NCBI GenBank assembly: GCA_963742315.1
Contig: CAVULE010000015.1
Location: 248,001-312,000, forward strand
DNA length: 64,000 nt
Origin: AV69 sp963742315
GTDB taxonomy: Bacteria; Verrucomicrobiota; Verrucomicrobiia; Chthoniobacterales; UBA10450
Direction: 5' to 3'
Shown: piece by piece, positions 1 through 8,247 of the stretch
Layout: each line of letters opens with the position of its first letter
How positions within the stretch are numbered: the first letter of the stretch is position 1
Notes under the pieces: model-generated
What the model saw: only the letters and a program-made list of their open reading frames with translations
Told to the model about the DNA's origin: nothing
Database searches by the model: none
Program-made: the position numbers and the translations under genes

Positions 1-2762
1 GCTGTGTTGTAGATCATGCTGGCATTGCCGTGGATAGTGCCGGCGGTGTTGTCGATTCTGGTATCGAACGTGCCATTGACCGACAGATTGGTGGCGTCCA
101 AAAGGAGGGAGGCATCCCCACCGATAACGGCGCCTCCATAGCTCAGGATTTGAAAGAATAGATCACCGGTGGAAATATCATTCGCGCTTACGGTAACTGC
201 AGCACTCCGTCCGATGCTTCCCGGGCCAAGATTCTGATAGTTACCATTAGCTACCCAGAATAAGGTCGTGCCCGGCGAGCTGATATTTTGTGAGGCGGTC
301 ACGTCGACCGCGGCATCGCCACTAAGTGTTCCGGAAACGTTAGTGTAGATACTGGCTTCCAGCGCCATTACGTCCACACCGGGCACCCCGGCGGCGGTCG
401 ATGAAGTGACGATGTTGCGCCCGTTCAGGATGAGAAGAGCACTGCCATCAATCCGGCTGGGAGAACCCACTCCGCCATTAGGCGAAAAGGCTGTGTCCTG
501 AATGGTCGCCAAAATGGAATCCTGTGCGTTGATGTCGCCGGTCGTGCTCAGCGTTTCCAGGGCATTGCCATGAATGTGGCCACCGCCGTTGTTGAACAGG
601 TCAGCTTCAATGAACGCGTCACTTGTAAGATTGCTGGCGGCGATATTAATAATCGCGTCCGAGCCGATCGAGCCGGGCGTAAGTGCGCCCCCGCTGCCAT
701 TGTAGGCATCGCTTTGGGTTTGAAACAACATACCAGCCCCAGCATGGATATCGCCCGCGACATTGAATACCACTGCACCCGTGCCGCCAATCTGCCCCCC
801 ATTGGCGGTGACGAACCCGTTGAGGACTCCATTCACCGCGATGCTGTTCGCCTGCACGTTCACAATCGCGCCACCAGCAGTAGTGCCGCCGCCCGCACCG
901 TCATTTCGATTTGAAATGCCGATTGTGGCATCGCCTTGAGTGGTAAGCGCGCCCGAAATATTCAGCAAAATCTGCGCAGAAGAACCAATTGAGCCGGTGT
1001 TACGGTTATTGATAAGAGCATTGAGCGCACCGGCGGAAAGGCCGGCAGCATTGAGTAAAATCGTCGCTGACTGCCCGATGTGACCGCCATTGCTGTTATC
1101 AATGGCGAGCGATAGCCCATTGGCGCCATTGAGAGCAAGATTGCCCGCTGGGTTGAGTGTGATGGTCGCGTCCCCGGCAATGTTGCCGGTCCCGGAGTTA
1201 GGTATGAGCAGAGTAGCTTCGTTGCCGGTTATTGTTACCGGCGCACTTACGCCCACGTTGATGTTGGTCCCGGCTACGACCTCTAGCATCTGACTGCCGA
1301 GAGTAGTTCCATCGATATTGAGATCTCCCTGTGCAATGAGCGTCGTTTGCGTTAAGCCCGATATTGCCGACGAAAGCGTTAAATCGGAACCGACGCCACG
1401 CGCGTAAACGGTTAGGTCATGCAACCCGGAGAAGGAGATTTCGGATCCTAAATCGATCGGGCCGTTTTGCGTCGCGAGAAGCAGGCCGCGGATTCCAGAA
1501 AAAGTAAGCGGCCCACCCGGGGAACCCGATGTGATTCCGTTGACCGCAATCAGGCCCAGATTAATCTCCCCGTTTGCCGTGGAAATAGTAGGCTCACCCG
1601 CCAATTGGAGCGAGGTGAACTTGAATGCGGCGCCGGAAGTGTTGATCCCGGTATCGAATCCGCTGGACGTGTCGAAGGTTGAGGTCGAACCGAAAGCCCA
1701 GCCTGAAGCAGGACCATCGATTGTCGGGCCTCGATAAATTTTTCCGAAATCCGTTACGCCATTAGTCGTAATCGAGGGATCGGTGGAAATCGTTGTGCCC
1801 GAGGTAATGACGTAAGGAACCGGTGACGTAATCGGTGACGGCGTTCCGAACTTAGTGGGCGTTGCGCTCGGGGTAGGCGTCGGCGTTGGTGTTGGAGGCG
1901 GCGTTGGTGTGGGAGTTGGGGTTGCAATAGGTGTTGGAGTTGGGGGCGGTGCTGGTGATCTAGCAGCGCTGCTCTCCGCTGATACTGCGACGTCGACTGT
2001 ATTGGGATCAGCCAGGACAACGTTTGTCCCGCCTCCGTAGATCACCAAATTTGTTTCAATCAATTGGCCGGAATTTTTCTGCTCGTTTTGCCTTGTCCTT
2101 TCAAAAGCAATTAATGTTTCGCTTCCGAGCGGGGTTGCAAAACCTGTGACCAGAAGTGAGCTTTGCATGATCTTGCCAACATCTACATCAACTGGCTCCG
2201 GAATCGTCTTCGAATCCAGCCGCATGATGATCATTTGCCCGGCCTTCACCAGGGTCGACTCCCCCAGCCGCCCGGGCAAATAAAGCCGCGCGGTTCCCTC
2301 CAACACGATAAACTTGTAATAGGAATTCTTGTTCTTCTTGGCTGACCCATGTGTCTCCAGCATCACGGTGGTTCCGGTGATCGCAGCACTCACCGCCGCT
2401 GAATTGATTTTTGCTCCACCCGCTCCTTTCGGAACCCGCAGCAGCATTGCTCCATCCTGCAAGTTCAGATCGCGCGTCCCTTCGCTGAAACTGAAGAGCG
2501 TGTTGGCTCCCAGTCGAGCCAGGGTTTGATCGGTAAACTTTAATTCGCTGCGAGAATCCATCCCGGTGCGCACGGCAATCCCATCCCGCACTTCATCGTT
2601 GACCGTGGCCGGCCGCGCGGCGGCACCGGTAGGCAGTAGCTTGACATCCTTTACCACCTGGGTGACCTGCGCCTCCTTCAACTGCGCGGCAGGTACACTC
2701 ACGGCGGAGCCGAGAATTACACTCAGGAAAGAGACAATCCGAATCGCGGCACGCGGGCTCAT
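1..2762 (-). CDS. FecR-domain, beta-repeat surface protein (3' end beyond window)
   Basis: The reading frame opens with an ATG at 2762 and stays open to the left edge, so the C-terminus is missing (about 920 residues seen). A signal peptide covers roughly residues 1-26, followed by a FecR-like domain (about 30-190, with GIAVRTGMDSRSELKF). A Pro/Thr-rich linker lies near 265-302. The remainder is many imperfect repeats built on IGxDAxIxL-type strands (IGSSAQILLN, IGSDAIINIA, IGRSAAVTVS), which suggests a filamentous-haemagglutinin-like beta-helix. It is probably a secreted or surface adhesin; the ligand is unknown. It lies 74 bp behind the outer-membrane barrel gene, in the same direction, so co-transcription is likely. 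Confidence 0.75.
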   Translation of the reverse strand, partial: MSPRAAIRIVSFLSVILGSAVSVPAAQLKEAQVTQVVKDVKLLPTGAAARPATVNDEVRDGIAVRTGMDSRSELKFTDQTLARLGANTLFSFSEGTRDLNLQDGAMLLRVPKGAGGAKINSAAVSAAITGTTVMLETHGSAKKNKNSYYKFIVLEGTARLYLPGRLGESTLVKAGQMIIMRLDSKTIPEPVDVDVGKIMQSSLLVTGFATPLGSETLIAFERTRQNEQKNSGQLIETNLVIYGGGTNVVLADPNTVDVAVSAESSAARSPAPPPTPTPIATPTPTPTPPPTPTPTPTPSATPTKFGTPSPITSPVPYVITSGTTISTDPSITTNGVTDFGKIYRGPTIDGPASGWAFGSTSTFDTSSGFDTGINTSGAAFKFTSLQLAGEPTISTANGEINLGLIAVNGITSGSPGGPLTFSGIRGLLLATQNGPIDLGSEISFSGLHDLTVYARGVGSDLTLSSAISGLTQTTLIAQGDLNIDGTTLGSQMLEVVAGTNINVGVSAPVTITGNEATLLIPNSGTGNIAGDATITLNPAGNLALNGANGLSLAIDNSNGGHIGQSATILLNAAGLSAGALNALINNRNTGSIGSSAQILLNISGALTTQGDATIGISNRNDGAGGGTTAGGAIVNVQANSIAVNGVLNGFVTANGGQIGGTGAVVFNVAGDIHAGAGMLFQTQSDAYNGSGGALTPGSIGSDAIINIAASNLTSDAFIEADLFNNGGGHIHGNALETLSTTGDINAQDSILATIQDTAFSPNGGVGSPSRIDGSALLILNGRNIVTSSTAAGVPGVDVMALEASIYTNVSGTLSGDAAVDVTASQNISSPGTTLFWVANGNYQNLGPGSIGRSAAVTVSANDISTGDLFFQILSYGGAVIGGDASLLLDATNLSVNGTFDTRIDNTAGTIHGNASMIYNT

Positions 2763-2836
2763 TTGGGGGGGTATAGTGCCATTGTTAGAATTTAAATGTC
2801 AAAGCCAATGAGCCACCCAGATTAACAACGGAGTAA

Positions 2837-3739
2837 TCAAAAACGCTGTGGTTCGACTGGTTCCAGGAAGCAGGTACTAACCGCGCTCAAAATCAGCCAC
2901 TCACGGAACCGATAATTGGCGGTGAGGGAAAGTAGCTCGTTCACGTCATTTCGGGCGCCCTCGTAGTATTTTTTAAATAACACCTGTCCAACCGCGTCCA
3001 CCGAAAACGAGCGGCTGAACTGTACATGATAAACCCCATACAGTTCGAAATCGCTTCGCTGCGGTCCACTCGGATCAGCCGCAAAACTGACATTGGCTAG
3101 CGCGCCCAGGTTCAATTGCATTGCCCGTCCGAAAGGAAAAGGGATGTCTGCGCTCGTGACAATGGAGTGATTAGCGAAGAACTGGTCCCAATCGTCCGTC
3201 GTCAATCGATTGTAATCGTAACCTAGCCGCAAAGTCAGGTTATGATAGTTTGGCATGTAATATACTAGCCCGGCAATGGCATTGAAGCTGGTGAAATTAA
3301 ACGAGGTGAGTCTATCGTAGTAGAACAATTGCTGAGAGGCGACGAATTCACCATAAAGCGTCTTCGTCAGCCTTGGTTGGTAGGCAAAAACAAACGACGG
3401 CGCCAGAACGCCATCACTCACCTCGCCTGTTCGCACCAGCGCCACATTCGAAGTCCAGTAGTAAGGCAACGCAGCCGAAAAAGTAAACGGCTGATATTCC
3501 TCCTGCCGTTTCAAGATAGCCTGCACTCCGAGATCGGCGTCATTGGCGCTGGGGGCGGCATAACCAAAGGCGTTGGCGTTCTGGCTTATCGGTTCACCTG
3601 GAACAATGTTCGGTCCCGAGCGAAAAAGCTGCGAACGATCAACCGCCTGGGAGGTCTGGTCCGCTTGCCCCATCGCCCGGCCGCAGAAGAGCGTCCCCGT
3701 CATGAGACACAATACGATTGTGAGGTTGCGACGGGTCAT
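2837..3739 (-). CDS. Outer-membrane beta-barrel protein
   Basis: About 300 residues with an N-terminal signal peptide (MTRRNLTIVLCLMTG then GRAMGQA). The body alternates polar and aromatic residues (QPFTFSAALPYYWTSN, LTLRLGYDYNRL, ELYGVYHVQFSRSF) and ends in Phe (EPVEPQRF), as outer-membrane barrels inserted by BAM do. An alternative start at 3763 adds eight residues; 3739 places the signal peptide at the N-terminus. It precedes the FecR-domain adhesin gene and may be its partner or exporter, which is inference from position. No specific family name is recognised. Confidence 0.7.
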   Translation of the reverse strand: MTRRNLTIVLCLMTGTLFCGRAMGQADQTSQAVDRSQLFRSGPNIVPGEPISQNANAFGYAAPSANDADLGVQAILKRQEEYQPFTFSAALPYYWTSNVALVRTGEVSDGVLAPSFVFAYQPRLTKTLYGEFVASQQLFYYDRLTSFNFTSFNAIAGLVYYMPNYHNLTLRLGYDYNRLTTDDWDQFFANHSIVTSADIPFPFGRAMQLNLGALANVSFAADPSGPQRSDFELYGVYHVQFSRSFSVDAVGQVLFKKYYEGARNDVNELLSLTANYRFREWLILSAVSTCFLEPVEPQRF

Positions 3740-3868
3740 TGGGAGAGGACAACGAAACCCCATTTGTGAATAAGTTTGTCTCCCTCGTCAAGTGAATTGC
3801 AGGAAAAAAGGGCGACCTCTATCCTGGTCAGACCTTATCCTACGTTGTGTGTGCAGCCGCCTCTACAC

Positions 3869-4919
3869 CTACAATCCCATTAGCTGGCGCTGCCACGGGA
3901 CGAGTAGCTGTTCTGCTCGCGCGCGATCTGCCGCAATGGCATCAATCGTCGCCCGCGGCGCGATAAACGACGGCTCGATTTTCAATTCACCGGCGGCTTG
4001 ATCACGTCGTTGGCGCATCGCCTCCGCCGCGCGTTCCATCTCACGCGTAGGCCGATCCGCGTGCCGTTTTCTGGTTTCCGGCCAGTCTTCTTCCTTCAAA
4101 GCAAGCGCGGCATTTATCGTTGCCTGAAAATCGCGCGCGCGCCGCTCCGAAAAATGACGGAATTGCGGCGTTTCGCCGTTGGAAACAGCGAGCGCGGTCT
4201 CAATCAATTGATCATTTCTCAAAACATGAAAAGAAGGCCGATCAAATCGTTCCGCCTCGCGATCTCGCCAATGCCACAACGCGCGCAATATTGCCGCTTC
4301 CCGCCCGCGAATCAGTCCGGAACCGCGAACTCGCCACGCCTCTTCCGCGTCGCGCTCACGGTCGATTGCCGCCGACACAATAGCGCGCTCACAGGATTGC
4401 TGAAACCATCCAAATCGGCCGCACTCGATTAGTTGAATCTCAAGCTTCTCGGCTAGCGGCAACAAATAATGAGTGTCGTTGCGCGCATACTCTTCCATTT
4501 TCGGCGAAAGCGGGCGCAAAGCCCAGTTGGCTTTCTGCGAACCCTTGGCCAGCTGGATGCTGAAGTATTTTTCTACCAATGCGGCATAACTAAACCCCCG
4601 CACGCCAAGTAATCGTGCGGCAATGACGGTGTCGAACAAATGGGCTGGCTGGAAATTAAGCGCTCGCCGCAACAAACGCAGATCATAATCGGCGCCGTGC
4701 AGCACAATTTCCTTTCGCGCAAGTGTATTGGCCAGCGGCGCCAGATCGCTTCCCGCCAGTGGGATCAACCAGAAAATCGCCCTCCGGTAAACTCACCTGT
4801 AACAGGCAGAGTTTTTCCCGATAACAATGCAGACTATCAGCTTCGGTATCGACGGCGACGCGGGCATTGCCTTCGATAAGAGGTAGCAACTCGATAAGCC
4901 CCGCTGCGTTCGAGATTAG
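3869..4919 (-). CDS. rnd: Ribonuclease D-like 3'-5' exonuclease, frameshifted
   Basis: RNase D trims the 3' ends of tRNA precursors in the cytoplasm. The first exonuclease motif (VAVDTEADSLHCY, Asp near 4850) and FLVDP are in one frame. From about 4759 the protein continues one base out of phase with LAGSDLAPLANTLARKEIVL, HGADYDLRLLRR, the later DEDD Asp/Tyr region (MEEYARNDTHYLLPLAEKL) and an HRDC-like C-terminus. One extra base at the GATCCCAC/CTGGCG junction explains the break. No clear ATG precedes LISNAAGLIELL; sequence upstream of about 4920 is a short-repeat tract that supplies in-frame codons, so the true start is uncertain. It lies downstream of rho. It is either a recent pseudogene or a sequencing indel. 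Confidence 0.7.
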
Positions 4920-4924
4920 GCCTC

Positions 4925-5095
4925 CAGCTAATGACGAATGACGAATGGTCCGAGCCGGACTGGCGTTAAATGCCGAAGGAATGACGAAATCCGAATCACG
5001 CGTAGAATTTTGCGACGCTCTCTTTGTCATTTGAGCATTCGTGCTTCCTTCGTCATTCGTCATTCGTGCTTCGTCATTCTTCCTTATCGCAATCC
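4925..5095. repeat. GACGAATGACGAATG-type short repeat tract
   Basis: Copies of a short motif (TCGTCATTCGTCATTCGTG on the + strand) cluster at 4930-4950 and 5030-5085. The same motif recurs at 7208-7263 upstream of coaE. Here it occupies the rho-rnd junction and reads in frame into the putative rnd 5' end. Confidence 0.6.
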
Positions 5096-6601
5096 CGCCA
5101 GCAGCAGTTCGGCATTCGTTTTTGTCGCCTGCAAATTCGAGATCAGAGTCTCCATCGCCTCGATCGGTGGGAGCGCGGCCATTTTTTTGCGCAGCACTTG
5201 CACCCGTTCCCATTCGTCCGGGTGATAGAGGAGATCTTCGCGCCTGGTCGCCGTTTGGAGCGGTTGAATCGCGGGATACAACCGTTTCTCCACCAACGCA
5301 CGATCGAGATGCAACTCCATGTTCCCTGTTCCTTTAAATTCTTCAAAAATCACTTCGTCCATTCGGCTTCCGGTTTCAATCAAGGCGGTTGCTAAAATCG
5401 TCAGGCTCCCCCCTTCTTCGACATTCCGCGCCGCGCCGAAAAACCTCTTCGGTTTCATTAGCGCTTTCGATTCCACTCCGCCCGACATGATCCGGCCGCG
5501 GTTCGGCTGCAAGTTGTTGTAGCCACGCGCCAGTCGAGTAATGGAATCGAGCAGAATGACCACATCCTTTTTCAATTCCACCAATCGTTTCGCTCGTTCC
5601 AGCACCAGCTCAGCGACCTGGATGTGCCGATAAACATTTTCGTCAAAGGTCGAACTGTAAATCTGGCAATCGACTTCGCGTTCCAAGTCGGTCACCTCCT
5701 CGGGACGTTCGTCCACCAGCAAAATGATGAGCTCGATCTGCGGATGATTTACCCGAATTGCTTTTGCAATTTCCTTCAACAAAATCGTTTTGCCCACTCG
5801 CGGCGGCGATACAATCAGGCCGCGCTGCCCACGCCCGAGCGGCGCCAGCAAATCGACCGCCCGCGCGCTCAATGATTTCGTTATGTCGTTCTCCAGCATG
5901 ATCCGGCCCTCGGGGTACTGCGGCGTCAGCTTTTCGAAATCGGTTTTTTCGCTCCACTCTGACAGCGGCGCGCCTTCCACGGTGCTGATCTCGTCGAGAA
6001 CGAGGGATTTCTCGCGTTCGCGCGGAAGGCGCAATTTTCCTCCCACGCGTTGTCCGCCACGCAGCCAAAATTTTTGCAACGTCGCTCGAGGCACTGCTGC
6101 GTCTTCAGGCACCGGCAAAAAATTAAGTTCCGGCCAGCGGAGAAAGGCGAATGATTCGCCCGGTTGATCGATGAATCCTTCAGCCGTGACGGTTGAACCG
6201 CTGCCCAATGCCGCGCGCGCTACATCAAGAATGTGATAGTGCCGCGTCCGTCCTGGATTCAGAAAAACGCCGAATTTTTTCGCCAGTTCGGCCAATTCTT
6301 CAGGCGACATTTTATGCAATGCATTCAAGTCAATAGACGCAGGGGCATCTGGAGCTATAACCGGTGCTGTAGCCGCGCTCGTTGGCCGCGGCTCTGTAGT
6401 GGCAGCCATGTCGGCTGCAGCGTCCCCGCTAGCAGGCGTTACGCCTGCCTCTACAGGAGACGGCGGCGGCTCTTTGTTCCCTTTATCTGTGGGCTTCCCC
6501 TTCCGCTCCCCTGCCGTGGCGGCTGTGTCGGGTGCAAGATTCTGGCTCACAGGTGTCAGGCCCGCCTCTACCGGAGACGCATCCCCTATTCCCCTGTCCA
6601 T
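5084..6601 (-). CDS. rho: Transcription termination factor Rho
   Basis: Hexameric RNA-dependent ATPase that terminates transcription. Residues from about 92 match the Rho N-terminal helical domain, then the RNA-binding cold-shock-like fold (EGFIDQPGESFAFLRWPELN). The ATPase core has the P-loop SPPRVGKT (about 265-272), LLVDERPEEVTDLER, the Walker B segment VVILLDSITRLARGYN and the R/Q-loop region (SGGVESKALMKPKRFFGAAR). At 505 residues it exceeds the roughly 420 of E. coli Rho. The extra ~90 residues are low complexity and contain two SPVEAGxTP units that match a dispersed repeat. Its ATG overlaps the end of coaE by 16 bp. Confidence 0.97.
   Translation of the reverse strand: MDRGIGDASPVEAGLTPVSQNLAPDTAATAGERKGKPTDKGNKEPPPSPVEAGVTPASGDAAADMAATTEPRPTSAATAPVIAPDAPASIDLNALHKMSPEELAELAKKFGVFLNPGRTRHYHILDVARAALGSGSTVTAEGFIDQPGESFAFLRWPELNFLPVPEDAAVPRATLQKFWLRGGQRVGGKLRLPREREKSLVLDEISTVEGAPLSEWSEKTDFEKLTPQYPEGRIMLENDITKSLSARAVDLLAPLGRGQRGLIVSPPRVGKTILLKEIAKAIRVNHPQIELIILLVDERPEEVTDLEREVDCQIYSSTFDENVYRHIQVAELVLERAKRLVELKKDVVILLDSITRLARGYNNLQPNRGRIMSGGVESKALMKPKRFFGAARNVEEGGSLTILATALIETGSRMDEVIFEEFKGTGNMELHLDRALVEKRLYPAIQPLQTATRREDLLYHPDEWERVQVLRKKMAALPPIEAMETLISNLQATKTNAELLLAGLR
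6432..6578. repeat. Two dispersed-repeat units inside the rho 5' coding region
   Basis: Two related units at about 6432-6460 (GCAGGCGTTACGCCTGCCTC) and 6550-6578 (AGGTGTCAGGCCCGCCTCTA) read in frame in rho as SPVEAGVTPAS and SPVEAGLTPVS. A similar module (GAGACGCCTGCCTCTACAG) lies in purL near 50251. They look like palindromic element copies absorbed into protein sequence. Confidence 0.65.
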
Positions 6602-7185
6602 AAGTTTCCCAAAAACCGCGCCTGCTCCATAAGGACGCCCTGTGGCCCATTATTCCAAACTACGTGATCAGTCCGTTTCATTTTTTCCGCCAGCGGTATC
6701 TGCGCTGCAATGATTGCGGCCGCGGAATCCCAATCGAGTCCCATGCGTTTCATCAGGCGCTGCATTTGGACCTCCTCCGAGCACGCCACCACCACCACCC
6801 GATCGCAAAGTTTTTCTCCACCTGTCTCATAAAGAAGGGGAATGTCGGCGAAAAAGTATTCATTCGATTGGCGATGCTTTGCCGCTTCGCGGCTCCAGTG
6901 CTGACGAATTGGCGGATGAAGAATTTGTTCGAGCTCGCGCCGCTTCTCCGGCGCCTGGAAAACCATCGTGCGAAGTGCGCTTCGATTCAACTGCCCATTT
7001 GCATCAAAAACGTCATTGCCAAATTTGTCACGAATTTGGGCGAGCACGGCTTGGTCATGGTGAGTGAGCTGGCGCGCCATGGCGTCGGCATCGAAAAACT
7101 TCGCGTCCGGCAATAGTTCACGCAGGCAACTTACGAAAGTCGATTTGCCGGTGGAAATTCCGCCGGTGATTCCGATCGCTGGCAT
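6586..7185 (-). CDS. coaE: Dephospho-CoA kinase
   Basis: Phosphorylates the 3'-hydroxyl of dephospho-CoA in the last step of coenzyme A synthesis. The protein is 199 residues, the usual size, and starts MPAIGITGGISTGKSTF with the P-loop GGISTGKST. It also has the lid and CoA-binding region (DADAMARQLT) and RMKRMGLDWDSAAAII. The ATG at 7185 is chosen because sequence upstream is a short-repeat tract. It overlaps rho by 16 bp and is probably co-transcribed with rho and rnd. Confidence 0.93.
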   Translation of the reverse strand: MPAIGITGGISTGKSTFVSCLRELLPDAKFFDADAMARQLTHHDQAVLAQIRDKFGNDVFDANGQLNRSALRTMVFQAPEKRRELEQILHPPIRQHWSREAAKHRQSNEYFFADIPLLYETGGEKLCDRVVVVACSEEVQMQRLMKRMGLDWDSAAAIIAAQIPLAEKMKRTDHVVWNNGPQGVLMEQARFLGNLWTGE

Positions 7186-8028
7186 GGCAGAAAAGTAGCA
7201 CAATGTTAAATGACGAAGCACGAATGACGAATGACGAATGAAGTCCTGATGCTCAAATGACGAAAGAGGGCGCGCGGATTTTTTCTCGTGGTTCGGGCTT
7301 CGTGGTTCGAAACGTTCCCTCACTGCCGTGCTATCGCAGGCGCCCTCTCCCTCAGGGAGAGGGTAGGTGAGGGCTGTTTCGCTCGTCGCAAGGGAGAATC
7401 CACCATGCCGGTCTTCCTAGCCGGACTTCCTCATTCCTTCGCCATTGCAAATGGTGTTGCCGGTGGAGATTCCACCGGTGATCCCGACAACAGACATTTG
7501 CAGGAACATAGACATCCTTGTCTGTGCGCCAAACAGGCATTCCTGCCTGTTTCCCGACAGCAGGCTAAAAGCCCGCTGGGCGCACAGGCTGCAAGCCTAT
7601 GTGCCGTTTAGGCTGCCGAACGCAACGCGCGTTTTCTACGTGGTTCAGGACTGGCCTTTTGCGCTGTCCGCCGGCGCAAGGCTGCGCATCTGTTTTCTAG
7701 CTCAGCGATCTGGAGAGCGAGCAGCGCAACGCCTATGCCGGAGATTGGAGTGGTACGACGCAACTCTGCCAGCCATGTTTCCAAGGCGACCTTGCTCTTG
7801 GGGATAATGCAGTCTTTCGTTTTCACAGTCTGGAGTTAAACTACCAGAGCTTTAGCGTAAGACATGCCACGTGCCAATTGCCAGGCTATGGCTACTTCGT
7901 CTATTTATTGTTAGTATAGCGCGACATAACTTCACACTTCTCGTCGCCCTAACGACATCAAGACGACTGGTCTTCGAGAAGACCAATTACCGATTGCGAT
8001 CACACCGCGGCGGCTCTACTCCACTTTC
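7186..8028. other. Repeat-rich gap upstream of coaE
   Basis: No convincing intact gene. From the left it holds the GACGAATG-type tract (about 7208-7263), a short CTCCCTCAGGGAG palindrome near 7350, a coaE-like start relic (7417-7497), and a palindromic element at about 7525-7611 built from CAGGCATTCCTGCCTG and GCTGGGCGCACAGGCTGCAA. A 72-codon minus-strand frame at 7608-7826 (MKTKDCIIPKSKVALETW) has no recognisable homology; I leave it uncalled. Confidence 0.6.
7417..7497 (-). pseudogene. Relic of a second coaE 5' end
   Basis: A minus-strand frame starting ATG at 7497 reads MSVVGITGGISTGNTICNGEG before a stop at 7417. Its first 13 residues closely parallel the coaE start MPAIGITGGISTG 310 bp away, and the underlying DNA is also similar. 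Beyond ISTG the similarity ends, and the P-loop Lys is replaced (GNT instead of GKS). It is probably a partial duplicate of the coaE start, possibly retained in a chimeric repeat. Confidence 0.5.
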
Positions 8029-8247
8029 TCACTCGGCAAAGTTGAAGGATTCGCGAACTCGGCGAAGAGCTGCCCGCCTTGATGCACCCGGACCGCCAGA
8101 CCACAAGTGTGCCCTGCGCGTTGGGTTTCGCGCCGGAGTCGTAGTGCCGGAGGTATTTTGCCAGAGAACGTCTGCCTTGCCGTCACCGTTGAAATCGCTT
8201 TTCGTGGCTCGCGGTGCTGAAGACACGATTTTGAAAACGCTGCCGCT
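8029..8247 (-). pseudogene. In-frame FG-GAP tail after a premature TGA
   Basis: Directly after the TGA that ends the upstream propeller gene, the same frame continues with GSVFKIVSSAPRATKSDF, NGDGKADVLWQNTSG and about 40 further residues to a stop at 8029. FNGDGKADVLW is an FG-GAP calcium-binding signature. The first ~100 bp match the sequence downstream of the second FG-GAP gene (36049 leftwards), then the two diverge. It is likely an untranslated remnant of a longer C-terminus. Confidence 0.55.
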
